Source of the DNA: Streptomyces sp. NBC_01237 | GTDB lineage: Bacteria > Actinomycetota > Actinomycetes > Streptomycetales > Streptomycetaceae | DNA length: 64,000 nt | Assembly (NCBI RefSeq): GCF_035917275.1 | Contig: NZ_CP108508.1 | Coordinates: 3,596,001-3,660,000, forward strand | Direction of reading: 5' to 3' | In this document: piece after piece, positions 8,092-15,624 of the stretch | Layout: each line of letters starts with the position of its first letter | Numbering within the stretch: position 1 is the stretch's first letter | The notes under the pieces: generated by a model | The model's database searches: none | Seen by the model: the letters and a program-made list of their open reading frames with translations, nothing else | Told to the model about the DNA's origin: nothing | Position numbers and translations under genes: made by a program

Positions 8092-10169
8092 GCTACCGGT
8101 GGGTCGACCAGGACGGTCGGGATGTCGAGCGCTATCTGGAGAAGAGGCGAGCAGCAATGAACACCACGGACCACACCACCCGGCGCAGTTCGAGCGGCGT
8201 CGGTACGTACCTCCTGCACCGGGCGATGCCGCACCTGCCGCCGTGGCTCGGTGCCGCCGGAGTCGGCATCGTCGGGTCCGGCGCCCACCTGATGTGGGCG
8301 GAATCGGCCGCGGCCGGTGTCGGCCTGACCCTCTCCGCCGTCGCCCTGACCGGCGCCACGTGGTGGGCCGGTCGCGAGACCAGCGCACAGCGCCGTCTGC
8401 ACTCCGCGATCACCGTGGCGGCAGGGTCGGCATGGGTGACCGGGGCGGCGCTCGCCGGACCGCTGTCCGGCATCCTGCCCGACACCTACCTCATGGGCGG
8501 CGCCGTCCTCGCCCTGTCCTGGAACGTCCGCATGGCGCTCCGCAGCGCCTCGGATGCCGCGCCCGCGCCCACCGAGTCCGCGGACAAGAGCCTGCTGGAA
8601 AAGGTCGGCCTGGCGAAGGCGAAGATCGGGAAGACCGAGGTGGAGCCGAACCGGGTCACCGCGTCGCTCGCTCTGGAGGGCGGGACGCAGACCAACGACG
8701 ACGTGGCCCGCGCCCTGGTGCGGATCGCGTCCGCCTTGGACCTCCCGCAGTCGGCGGTGCGGTACCAGCCCGACCCGGACTCCGCGCGCCGCGGCAATCT
8801 GGTCATCGTCCCCCGCGACATGCTGGGCGAGGCGCAGGAGTGGGAGGGGCCGTCCACACCGGGCGGCAGCATCATGGACCCGCTGATCATCGGCCAGTAC
8901 GACGACGGATCGCCCCTCATGGTCTGGCTGCCGGGAGACCCGGACGCCCACCGCAACGCCAGCCACTTCCTGATCGCGGGCGGCACCGGGTCCGGCAAGG
9001 GCGACGCCGCCTTGAACCTGATGACCGAGATCCTGTCCCGCCGCGACGTCGTGATGTGGCTGTCCGACCCGAAAGCTTTCCAGGACTTCCGGCCCCTACT
9101 GCCCGCATACGACTGGGCGGTCGAGGGTGGGCCCGGGACCGAAGCGATGGTGGAAGCGCTTCAGCACGTCATCCCCGCCCGGACCGGGTGGCTCGGCAAG
9201 CACTCCTACCGGCAGTGGACCCCCGCAGCCGCGGAGAAGCAGACCACCCCGGCGCACTCCTGCCGCCCCGACCGCGCCCCGTGCGGCTGCGAGGGGATGC
9301 CGTACATGGTCGCGTGGATGGAGGAAGCAGCGAACACGCTGCGGGCGCTCGGCGACGACGCGTTCACCGGCATCGCGCAGGAAGCCCGGTCCGCCGGCGT
9401 CTCGCTGATCGTGTCGCTCCAGCGCCCGTCCTACGACCAGATGTCGACCAGCACCCGGGCCTCCCTCCCGTCCGTGATCGCACTCGGCTGCGACCCCCGC
9501 GACGAGGGTTTCTCGCTTCCGGAGTCGGTCATCGATCAGGGCGCCCACCCCGGGGCATGGGGCAACCGCCGACCCGGCTACTGCTACATCGTCAGCTCCG
9601 GCATCGCCCCGGAGCGCTACGCCAGCCCCGGCCGCACCCAGCAGTTCACGGGCAAGTCGGTGTCCCTCATGGAGACGCTGGCCGAGTGGGCTGTGCGCAA
9701 CGGCGCCACCGCCGACCCGATCACCGCAGGCGCGGCGAAGGCAGTCGTCGGCCGCGCGTACACCGGCCGCACCCCCACGACCGAGACGGAGCAGCAGCCC
9801 CTCATGCAGGAGCAGGACGACGACATCGTGACCGGCTCCCAGCTCGACCCGGAAGACGCGGCCATGGACCCCGAGAGCGACCTCCCCCCGGCCAAGCAGG
9901 GCGACGACACCCCGCTGTTCGGTCAGGACACCGGGCACAAGCCGACCCCGGAGGAGGCGCGGGAGCTGTTCGCCCGGGCGCTCGACCAGTTCGAGACGGC
10001 CGGACAGATGGTCGTCGGCCCGAAGGACTTCATGGACTGGTGCGACGCCAACGGGTACTCCCGCCCGTGGGTGTCCGCGAGGCTCCGCGACGCTGCGATG
10101 GAAGGCCGCTTGGAGCCGACGACCCAGACCGGCCGGTGGCGGATCGTCCCCGCCCTGACACCCGCGTGA
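8088..10169 (+). CDS. traB: TraB/FtsK-SpoIIIE family conjugative DNA translocase
   Basis: 693 residues. Two or three membrane helices (about 35-130), then a P-loop ATPase with Walker A GGTGSGKG at 298-305 and Walker B PYMVAWMEEAAN near 405-416, and a C-terminal winged helix (about 625-690) of the kind that reads 8-bp TRS repeats at clt. Streptomyces TraB proteins form a hexameric pore that moves double-stranded DNA between hyphae. The GTG at 8088 overlaps the upstream stop; ATG at 8157 with an upstream GAAGAGG is an alternative that would drop 23 residues. A cluster of TGACACC motifs starts inside the last codons. Confidence 0.93.
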   Translation: MSYRWVDQDGRDVERYLEKRRAAMNTTDHTTRRSSSGVGTYLLHRAMPHLPPWLGAAGVGIVGSGAHLMWAESAAAGVGLTLSAVALTGATWWAGRETSAQRRLHSAITVAAGSAWVTGAALAGPLSGILPDTYLMGGAVLALSWNVRMALRSASDAAPAPTESADKSLLEKVGLAKAKIGKTEVEPNRVTASLALEGGTQTNDDVARALVRIASALDLPQSAVRYQPDPDSARRGNLVIVPRDMLGEAQEWEGPSTPGGSIMDPLIIGQYDDGSPLMVWLPGDPDAHRNASHFLIAGGTGSGKGDAALNLMTEILSRRDVVMWLSDPKAFQDFRPLLPAYDWAVEGGPGTEAMVEALQHVIPARTGWLGKHSYRQWTPAAAEKQTTPAHSCRPDRAPCGCEGMPYMVAWMEEAANTLRALGDDAFTGIAQEARSAGVSLIVSLQRPSYDQMSTSTRASLPSVIALGCDPRDEGFSLPESVIDQGAHPGAWGNRRPGYCYIVSSGIAPERYASPGRTQQFTGKSVSLMETLAEWAVRNGATADPITAGAAKAVVGRAYTGRTPTTETEQQPLMQEQDDDIVTGSQLDPEDAAMDPESDLPPAKQGDDTPLFGQDTGHKPTPEEARELFARALDQFETAGQMVVGPKDFMDWCDANGYSRPWVSARLRDAAMEGRLEPTTQTGRWRIVPALTPA

Positions 10170-10277
10170 CACCTGACACCGTCACGACCCCCGTGACACC
10201 CAAACCCCTAGGCAGGAGCGGGTGTCACGCGCCCTGACACCACGCCCTGACACCCGCGTGACACCGAGCCTGACACC
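10156..10277. repeat. Nine TGACACC motifs: candidate clt/TRS transfer locus
   Basis: TGACACC starts at 10156, 10167, 10174, 10194, 10235, 10248, 10259 and 10271, with one inverted copy (GGTGTCA) at 10221. Nearly all are extended to (C/G)TGACACC. Nine copies of a 7-mer in 122 bp cannot be chance. In Streptomyces plasmids, the TraB-recognised 8-bp TRS repeats of clt lie beside or in the 3' end of traB, exactly this position. Confidence 0.75.
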
Positions 10278-10281
10278 AGAA

Positions 10282-10312
10282 GGGACGCCCCCGAAGCAAG
10301 CGGGGGCGTCCC
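10282..10312. terminator. Terminator after traB
   Basis: Perfect 12-bp stem GGGACGCCCCCG (10282-10293) with CGGGGGCGTCCC (10301-10312) and a 7-nt loop, directly after the repeat cluster. Confidence 0.7.
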
Positions 10313-10330
10313 GATTCGGAGGGTACCCGC

Positions 10331-10507
10331 ATGCGATCCCACCCGTACACGCTCACCGTCCGGATGAGCCCCCGCGGCCCCGGACGCCCGGGACCGACCA
10401 CCCCGACCGAACAAGGCCCCGGACGGTGGAACCCCGAGAGCGGCGCCCGCCCCTCGACCACCACAACCAAGATCCCCCGCCGCCCCAGCGGCCCCAAAGC
10501 CTCGTGA
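10331..10507 (+). CDS. Small basic Pro/Gly-rich protein
   Basis: 58-codon frame starting at the ATG at 10331 behind a GGAGGG ribosome site and ending TGA 7 nt before the next start. The product begins MRSHPYTLTVRMSPRGPGRP and is Pro/Thr/Gly-rich without recognisable domains. The good ribosome site and tight junction with the next frame support it being real; function unknown. Confidence 0.45.
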   Translation: MRSHPYTLTVRMSPRGPGRPGPTTPTEQGPGRWNPESGARPSTTTTKIPRRPSGPKAS

Positions 10508-10514
10508 GGAACAC

Positions 10515-10781
10515 GTGCTCCGACTCCGTATCCAGTACATCGACTGGCCCCGACCCGCGCTGATCCTGACCGACACCCCCCGCCCCGACTGCCGGACCTG
10601 CGACGGCCACGGCGGCATCGAGCGCGAGTACGGCCACCCCGAGACCGGCGAGTACGACGGCAGCGACTGGGACCCCTGCACCTGCTGGAACGAGGACCGC
10701 CGCTGGACCCTGGTCCCCCTCCCGCGCATCACCCGCCGACGGGGATCCCGCACCGGATACAGCGACGAACCCCCCTTCTAG
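10515..10781 (+). CDS. Hypothetical Cys-motif protein
   Basis: 88 residues, GTG start with AGGA upstream inside the end of the preceding small frame. It contains CRTCDGHGGIEREYGHPETG followed by CTCW, a four-cysteine arrangement suggesting a small zinc-binding fold. Such proteins recur in Streptomyces elements between transfer and replication genes. No function is known. Confidence 0.6.
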   Translation: MLRLRIQYIDWPRPALILTDTPRPDCRTCDGHGGIEREYGHPETGEYDGSDWDPCTCWNEDRRWTLVPLPRITRRRGSRTGYSDEPPF

Positions 10782-10790
10782 GAGAACCCG

Positions 10791-11045
10791 ATGACCAACC
10801 GCCGACAGTCCGTCTACTCCCGCCGCCAGGCCGACGCCGAACGCGGAAGGGCCGCAGGCCGAGTCTCCGCCGCGCGAGCCAAGGCCGAACGCGACCTCGC
10901 CGCCACGATCGCCCGCGTGCGCGCTCTCCACCAGAACTTCGACGGCGTCTGCGGGACCTGCGCCGACGCCACGGGCCAGGCCGCCACGTGGCCCTGCGAC
11001 ACCACCCGCGCCCTCGACACCCCGCCCACCACCGACCAGGCATAG
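10791..11045 (+). CDS. Hypothetical charged protein
   Basis: 84 residues. A basic helical N-terminal half (RRQADAERGRAAGRVSAARA) is followed by CGTCADATGQAATWPC, a possible metal site. GGAG precedes the ATG by a short space and it follows the previous gene by 9 bp, so it shares that transcript. Not recognised further. Confidence 0.6.
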   Translation: MTNRRQSVYSRRQADAERGRAAGRVSAARAKAERDLAATIARVRALHQNFDGVCGTCADATGQAATWPCDTTRALDTPPTTDQA

Positions 11046-11133
11046 CCCCAGCCCACACGCCCGAGGGCGGCCCCCTCTCACACCAATGAACCGGGGCCGC
11101 CCTCGTCCAGCAACCAGAACTGGAGCAACCAGC

Positions 11134-12042
11134 ATGACGCATGACCATCCCGACCCGCTGCTGTCCGCAGCATTACGAGCCGCCACCCGCGGCTGGTACG
11201 TCTTCCCGCTCCGGCCCGGAGACAAGCGGCCGGCGCTTCACGGTGAATCCGTCTGCCCCCTGATCGGGGACTGTTCCGGTGGTCACCGCAAGTGGGAGGA
11301 CCGGGCCACCATCGACCCGGACCGCATCCGCCGGGCGTGGGCCGACCGCCCGTTCAATATCGGGCTGGCGACCGGGCCTTCCGGCCTTGTCGTCATCGAC
11401 CTGGACGTGCCCAAACGTAAGGCGAACAGCAGCACGGACACGCCTTGCGGCGCGACGGCCTTCAAGGCGCTCTGCGAGCGCGCCGGACAGCCGGTGCCCA
11501 TCACCTACCGGACCCGGACCGCGAGCGGCGGTCACCACCTCTACTTCACCGCCCCGCCCGGTACGAGGCTGGCGAACAGCGCGGGCAGGCTCGGCAAGCT
11601 CATCGACACCCGCGCCCACGGCGGATACGTCGTCGCCGCCGGAAGCTTCACCGCAACCGGCCCCTACACCGTCACCGACCCCACACCCCCCGCGCCCCTC
11701 CCGGACTGGCTGTACAGCCTTCTGTCGCTCCGTCAGGCCAGGCGCGGGCTGGCGGCTGTGCCGTCCGATACGAAGGCGTCCCGGTACGCCGCTGCCGCTC
11801 TCAGGGCGGAAACCGCGAGCGTGCGATCCGCTCAGGAGGGAGAGCGCGACCGCACGTTGCTGTCGGCGGCGCGAGCCCTGGGGCGGTTCATCTCGTGGGG
11901 CGACCTCCCCCGGCCTTTGGTCGAGGAGGCTCTTCAGGAGGCAGGGGAGTGGACCGGACTCTCGCCACGCCAGTGCCGCTCGACCGTGCGCAGCGGTCTG
12001 AACTGGTCCATCGCGCACAACCCGCAGCGGAGGACGGCATGA
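11134..12042 (+). CDS. Bifunctional primase/polymerase (prim-pol) replication protein
   Basis: 302 residues. The N-terminal domain matches the archaeo-eukaryotic-type prim-pol fold: GWYVFPLRPGDKRPA, the acidic metal site VVIDLDVP, and the later GGHHLYF strand with its catalytic histidine, then HGGYVVAAGS. AICEs with this module use a RepPP-type system to replicate after excision. The ATG at 11134 has GGAG 8 nt upstream. Its stop overlaps the next ATG as ATGA and a second ATGA overlap joins the helicase-like gene, giving a three-gene replication operon. Confidence 0.88.
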   Translation: MTHDHPDPLLSAALRAATRGWYVFPLRPGDKRPALHGESVCPLIGDCSGGHRKWEDRATIDPDRIRRAWADRPFNIGLATGPSGLVVIDLDVPKRKANSSTDTPCGATAFKALCERAGQPVPITYRTRTASGGHHLYFTAPPGTRLANSAGRLGKLIDTRAHGGYVVAAGSFTATGPYTVTDPTPPAPLPDWLYSLLSLRQARRGLAAVPSDTKASRYAAAALRAETASVRSAQEGERDRTLLSAARALGRFISWGDLPRPLVEEALQEAGEWTGLSPRQCRSTVRSGLNWSIAHNPQRRTA

Positions 12043-12395
12043 GCACCCCTCCCCGCTTCCCCTTGAAGAGCCTCCCGGAACACCCCGCCGGGCCCAGCAT
12101 CGCCGGACCGGCCCCGGCCGCATCCGGCAGTAGGGCGCCGAAGGTCGTCGGCCGTCAGGCCGTCCCCGTTGCTGTTCTCCCTGATCCGCGCACGGTCACC
12201 GTGACCGGCATCCGCCCCGGCCTGAGCGTCCGGGGGCTCGGCCGCAACGAGATCCCCATGGCGGACTGGCTGTGCGCCTGCGGCCGCTTCGAACGCGCAC
12301 GCGGCCGGAAGGCCGTCACAAACCTCGCCACCCGCGCACGCGTTGGACAGTGCCCGCACACCATTCCCGCCCAGTCCAGGAGGAGCGCCGCATGA
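12039..12395 (+). CDS. Small protein of the replication operon
   Basis: 118 residues; not recognised. The proline-rich N-terminal third leads to PVAVLPDPRTVTVTGIRP and a C-terminal segment with three cysteines (WLCACGRFERARG ... GQCPHTI) that may bind zinc. Coupled by ATGA overlaps on both sides to the prim-pol and helicase-like genes, so it probably assists replication, perhaps as a DNA-binding loader; this is inference. Confidence 0.65.
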   Translation: MSTPPRFPLKSLPEHPAGPSIAGPAPAASGSRAPKVVGRQAVPVAVLPDPRTVTVTGIRPGLSVRGLGRNEIPMADWLCACGRFERARGRKAVTNLATRARVGQCPHTIPAQSRRSAA

Positions 12396-13600
12396 CCGCC
12401 CCGGCACAGACCACGGACCCCATCGACGGTGCCGCCCTGCTGAACGAGGTGGAAGCCTTCCACCGCAGGTTCAACGTGCTGCCCCGTGAGGCCGCCTACG
12501 TGGCGGTCGCGTTGTGGGACGCGCACGCGCACCTCTTGGACGCGTTCGACTCCACCCCGCGCCTCGCGTTCCTCTCCCCGGAGCCCGGTTCGGGGAAGTC
12601 GCGGGCGCTGGAGGTGGTCGAGACTCTGGTGCCGCGTCCGATGCTGGCCGTGAACGCCAGGGCCGCCGCTCTGTTCCGGTCGGTCTCCGACCCCGCCGGA
12701 CGGCCCACGATCCTGTTCGATGAGATCGACACGGTCTTCGGCCCCAAGGCAGGGGACAACGAGGAGCTGCGCGGCTTCCTGAACGCGGGCCATCGCCGGT
12801 CCGGGGTCACCTACCGGTGCATTGGCGACGGTGGCAATCAGACGGTGGTGGAGTTCCCCTCCTACACCGCCGTGGCGGTCGCGGGGCTCGGTTATCTGCC
12901 GGACACGATCACCACCCGGTCCGTCATCATCCGGATGCGGCGCCGCGCGAGGAACGAGCGGGCCGAGCCGTTCCGTGCGCGGCTCCACGAGGCCGAGGGG
13001 AACGCGCTGCGGGACCGGCTCGCCCAGTGGGCCGACCAGGTCCGCGAGGACATCGCCGGTCGCTGGCCCGAGATGCCGGAGGGCGTCACCGACCGTCCCG
13101 CCGATGTGTGGGAGCCCTTGCTGTCCGTCGCGGACGCGGCCGGGGGCGACTGGCCCAAGCGTGCCCGCACCGCATGCGTGGAGCTGGTCACCGCCGCACG
13201 CGCCGACGACAAGGGGTCGCTCGGCATTCGCCTGCTGACCGACCTGCGCGACCAGGTCATGGCGGGCATCGACCGCATGCCGACCGTCGCGATCCTGGAC
13301 CGGCTGTGCGCGCTGGACGAAGCGCCGTGGGCGGACATGAGCGGCCGACCGCTCGACTCCAGGGGCCTGGCCAAGATGCTCGGCGAGTACATGACCGACG
13401 ACAACACCCCGGTCAAGGCCCGCAACATCAAGGCCGCGGGGGCTGTCCTCAAGGGCTACTACGCGGCCGATCTCCACGACGCGTGGCAGCGGTACTGCCC
13501 CCCGCCCCCCTCAGGGGCCGCTACCTCCGCTACCTCCGCTACCCCGCAGGTCAGCGACCCGGAAAAGGTAGCGGCAACGCTCTTCCCGTCCGCTACCTGA
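12392..13600 (+). CDS. DUF3631 P-loop ATPase, putative replicative helicase
   Basis: 402 residues. Walker A PEPGSGKSR lies near residues 65-73, Walker B ILFDEIDTVFG near 108-118, and the C-terminal part matches DUF3631 (LLTDLRDQVMAGIDRMPT ... LAKMLGEYMTDDN). DUF3631 ATPases accompany prim-pol proteins in mobile elements and probably unwind the origin. AGGAGG precedes the ATG. The last 30 codons run through the CCGCTACC repeats, which encode ATSATSATPQ, so the origin repeats invade the end of the gene. Confidence 0.85.
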   Translation: MTAPAQTTDPIDGAALLNEVEAFHRRFNVLPREAAYVAVALWDAHAHLLDAFDSTPRLAFLSPEPGSGKSRALEVVETLVPRPMLAVNARAAALFRSVSDPAGRPTILFDEIDTVFGPKAGDNEELRGFLNAGHRRSGVTYRCIGDGGNQTVVEFPSYTAVAVAGLGYLPDTITTRSVIIRMRRRARNERAEPFRARLHEAEGNALRDRLAQWADQVREDIAGRWPEMPEGVTDRPADVWEPLLSVADAAGGDWPKRARTACVELVTAARADDKGSLGIRLLTDLRDQVMAGIDRMPTVAILDRLCALDEAPWADMSGRPLDSRGLAKMLGEYMTDDNTPVKARNIKAAGAVLKGYYAADLHDAWQRYCPPPPSGAATSATSATPQVSDPEKVAATLFPSAT

Positions 13601-13732
13601 GCGCTACCCGCTACCGGTCCCACGCCCGCAACGGCCGGGACCGGTAGCGGGACTCATCCGCTACCGCTACCCCATCCGCTACCTCGATCAAGCCTCTGAC
13701 CTGCACGGTAGCGGAGGTAGCGGAGGTAGCGG
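13518..13732. repeat. CCGCTACC repeat array: candidate iteron origin
   Basis: Plus-strand copies start at 13518, 13527, 13536, 13590, 13601 (GCGCTACC), 13608, 13658, 13664 and 13676; inverted copies (GGTAGCGG) start at 13567, 13643, 13707, 13716 and 13725. The outer triplets are spaced exactly 9 bp and face each other. Fourteen copies in 215 bp next to prim-pol and helicase-like genes strongly suggest the replication origin of the excised element; a second transfer-recognition locus is the alternative. Confidence 0.75.
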
Positions 13733-13784
13733 ACCTGACAGGAAGGGGCCGGGAGGCCCCGCCCTGCGACCAAGGAGAAGCCGA

Positions 13785-14006
13785 ATGGCGACCGCCATCA
13801 CGCAAACGCTCCGCGCTGGACTCCCTGACCGCTACCTCAGCCCCGAAGACCTCGCTGCGATGCTCGCGGTCCCCGTCGAAACCGTCTACCACTGGCGGAA
13901 GCGACGCACCGGCCCGACCGGCTTCCGTGTCGGTCGCCACGTCCGATACGACCCCACCGTCGTCCGCGAGTGGATCAACAGCCTGGCAGAGCGCAACGCG
14001 GCCTGA
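13785..14006 (+). CDS. xis: Excisionase (MerR-like HTH, Xis)
   Basis: 73 residues, AAGGAG ribosome site. The fold is a small winged helix of the excisionase family: RYLSPEDLAAMLAVPVETVYHWRKRR, then FRVGRHVRYDPTVVREWINS. Such proteins bend att DNA and direct the integrase toward excision. It lies directly upstream of int but is separated from it by a strong hairpin, so expression of the two may be uncoupled. Confidence 0.88.
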   Translation: MATAITQTLRAGLPDRYLSPEDLAAMLAVPVETVYHWRKRRTGPTGFRVGRHVRYDPTVVREWINSLAERNAA

Positions 14007-14030
14007 CCTCACCTAAAGAATCCGCCACCA

Positions 14031-14068
14031 GCAGTAGGGGCGCGACCAGCCGGTCGCGCCCCTACTGC
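14031..14068. terminator. 17-bp perfect hairpin between xis and int
   Basis: GCAGTAGGGGCGCGACC (14031-14047) pairs with GGTCGCGCCCCTACTGC (14052-14068) around a 4-nt loop. It ends 20 bp before the int start, so it would block most read-through from xis or form an RNA structure just ahead of the int ribosome site. Confidence 0.65.
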
Positions 14069-14088
14069 GTGCCTCACAGGAGCATCCT

Positions 14089-15345
14089 TTGGCTGGCCAC
14101 ATCCAAGACCGCTGGTACAAGAGCGAGACCACCGACGGCAAAACCACTCGCATCAAGACCGACCGCCACGGAACCGGCCTCCGCTACCGGGCCCGCTACA
14201 TCGGCCCAGACGGCACCGAGAAGTCCAAGAGCTTTCCTGACAAGCAGAAGCGACTGGCCGAGCAGTGGCTGAACGAGACAGCGGCCGACATGGCGCGCGG
14301 TCAGTACATCGACCCGCGCGCCGGCCGAATCACCTTCCGTCAGTTCGCGGAGAAGTGGGTCGCTACCCACACGACGGAAGTGAATAGCCGCGAGGCTGCC
14401 GAGCGGCGGCTGAGGCTGCACGCATACCCGTACATCGGGACCCGGCCGCTCCCCTCGTTCCAGCCTGGGCACATTCGCACATGGCTCGGCCAGTTGGAAG
14501 CGGCGGCGCCTGCCGCCTCGCATCGCCGGATCGTGTTCGGCACCGTCTCCGCCGCGTTCACTGCGGCCCTGGACGATGGACTGATCAGCAAGAACCCGTG
14601 CAAGGCAAAGTCGGTCCAGGTGCCCAAGCCGAGCCACACCCGCGTCATTCCGTGGACGGCTCACCAGGTGTTCGGCGTGCGCGCTGCTCTGCCCCAGCAT
14701 CTGCGGACGACCGTCGACGTGGCAGGTGGGTGCGGTCTCCGACAGGGCGAAGTATTCGGGCTTTCCGAAGACGAGTTGGACTACGAGGGCGGCTGGCTCG
14801 CCATCGGGCACCAGCTCAAGCGAATCCGCGGGAAGTTCGTCTTCGCACTCCCAAAGGGCGCCAAGACCCGCGACGTCCCGTTGCCCGCGACCGTGGCAGA
14901 CGCCCTTAAAGCTCACTCGGAGACGCATCCACCCGTCAGCGTCACGCTGCCTTGGCGGACACCGGATGGGCCCCTCGTGACGAAGTCGCTCCTCTTCACC
15001 GGATCGGCCGGCAGTCACGTCAGGGTGAGCCACTTCAACGACTTCATGTGGAAGCCCGCCCTCGCAGCGGTGGGCATCATTCCCGAGCCAGAGGAGGGTG
15101 AGCGGTACGCGTCCGCCCCCGACCACGGGATGCACGCGCTCAGGCACTTCTACGCATCCGTACTCCTGGACGCGGGGGAGAACATCCGGGCCCTGAGTCA
15201 GTACCTCGGTCACGCCGATCCGGGGTTCACTCTGCGCACGTACACGCACCTGATGCCAAGCAGCGAGGGACGCACCCGAAAGGCCGTGGAAGCCCTCTAC
15301 AGTGCCTCTCGGGACCATGATCACGGCCCAGAGGCGGCCCAGTAG
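14089..15345 (+). CDS. int: Tyrosine site-specific integrase
   Basis: 418 residues. An N-terminal arm-binding region (about 1-80), a SAM-like core-binding domain (about 85-190) and the catalytic domain with R218 (GCGLRQGE), H349-x2-R352 (HALRHF), H375 (LGHADP) and nucleophile Y385 (RTYTHLM): the complete tyrosine-recombinase set. The TTG start at 14089 has AGGAG 6 nt away. The gene points into the right attachment repeat 67 bp downstream, as in pSAM2-type elements. It should recombine the element at the pmt 3' end. Confidence 0.95.
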   Translation: MAGHIQDRWYKSETTDGKTTRIKTDRHGTGLRYRARYIGPDGTEKSKSFPDKQKRLAEQWLNETAADMARGQYIDPRAGRITFRQFAEKWVATHTTEVNSREAAERRLRLHAYPYIGTRPLPSFQPGHIRTWLGQLEAAAPAASHRRIVFGTVSAAFTAALDDGLISKNPCKAKSVQVPKPSHTRVIPWTAHQVFGVRAALPQHLRTTVDVAGGCGLRQGEVFGLSEDELDYEGGWLAIGHQLKRIRGKFVFALPKGAKTRDVPLPATVADALKAHSETHPPVSVTLPWRTPDGPLVTKSLLFTGSAGSHVRVSHFNDFMWKPALAAVGIIPEPEEGERYASAPDHGMHALRHFYASVLLDAGENIRALSQYLGHADPGFTLRTYTHLMPSSEGRTRKAVEALYSASRDHDHGPEAAQ

Positions 15346-15411
15346 GCGGTAAACGGCCCCGTCCGGCAGGGAAACCGCTGGTCGGGGCCCGCTTCTCCGT
15401 GTTTGGCGAAG

Positions 15412-15498
15412 CTTCATCTACTTCTGGCCGCTGTACACGGGGACCTCGATCCCGGAGGACTCCTGGCGCGACCGGATGTGGCTGGACACCTGGGTGTA
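15412..15498 (+). repeat. Right attachment-site repeat (former pmt 3' end)
   Basis: Copy of 2637-2723. It still reads as the last 29 codons of pmt with the TAA stop (15497-15499) that presumably ended the gene before insertion; sequence to the right is host chromosome. Confidence 0.95.
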
Positions 15499-15574
15499 AC
15501 GCTCACCGATCAGCATTCCGGTCCGGTAACGACGCCTTCACCAGCCGTCACCACCCCTTAGGGTTCTCGACAGC

Positions 15575-15600
15575 TCCCCTTTGAACACGTTCAAGGGGGA
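15575..15600. promoter_or_regulatory. Inverted repeat upstream of the PBP gene
   Basis: TTGAACACGTTCAA (15581-15594) is a perfect palindrome flanked by TCCCCT and GGGGGA, extending the symmetry with one mismatch. It lies 25 bp before the PBP start and resembles a TetR-type operator; no regulator gene is adjacent. Confidence 0.4.
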
Positions 15601-15624
15601 CTCCTGGGGAGGGGGACTGCACAG

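Larger units (their letters stand above)
2637..15498. mobile_element. Actinomycete integrative and conjugative element (AICE) in the 3' end of pmt
   Basis: An 87-bp direct repeat (2637-2723 and 15412-15498) brackets a cargo with the complete AICE gene set: GntR-type regulator, transfer proteins, FtsK/TraB DNA pump, primase-polymerase and helicase-like replication proteins, excisionase, and a tyrosine integrase adjacent to the right repeat. The excised circle would be 12,775 bp. The prim-pol module resembles the RepPP class of AICE replication, in contrast to the RepSA class of pSAM2. Most known AICEs use tRNA genes as target; this one uses a protein-coding 3' end and rebuilds it. All key genes appear intact, so it may be mobile. 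Confidence 0.93.

Noticed and set aside
8157..8160. ATG at 8157 as the only traB start
   Set aside because: Possible, but the GTG at 8088 overlaps the upstream stop as GTGA like its neighbours; kept as an alternative rather than the main call.
13518..13732. Short repeats resembling a CRISPR array
   Set aside because: Units are 8 bp in both orientations, without 25-35 bp repeats or unique spacers, and no cas genes occur in the window.
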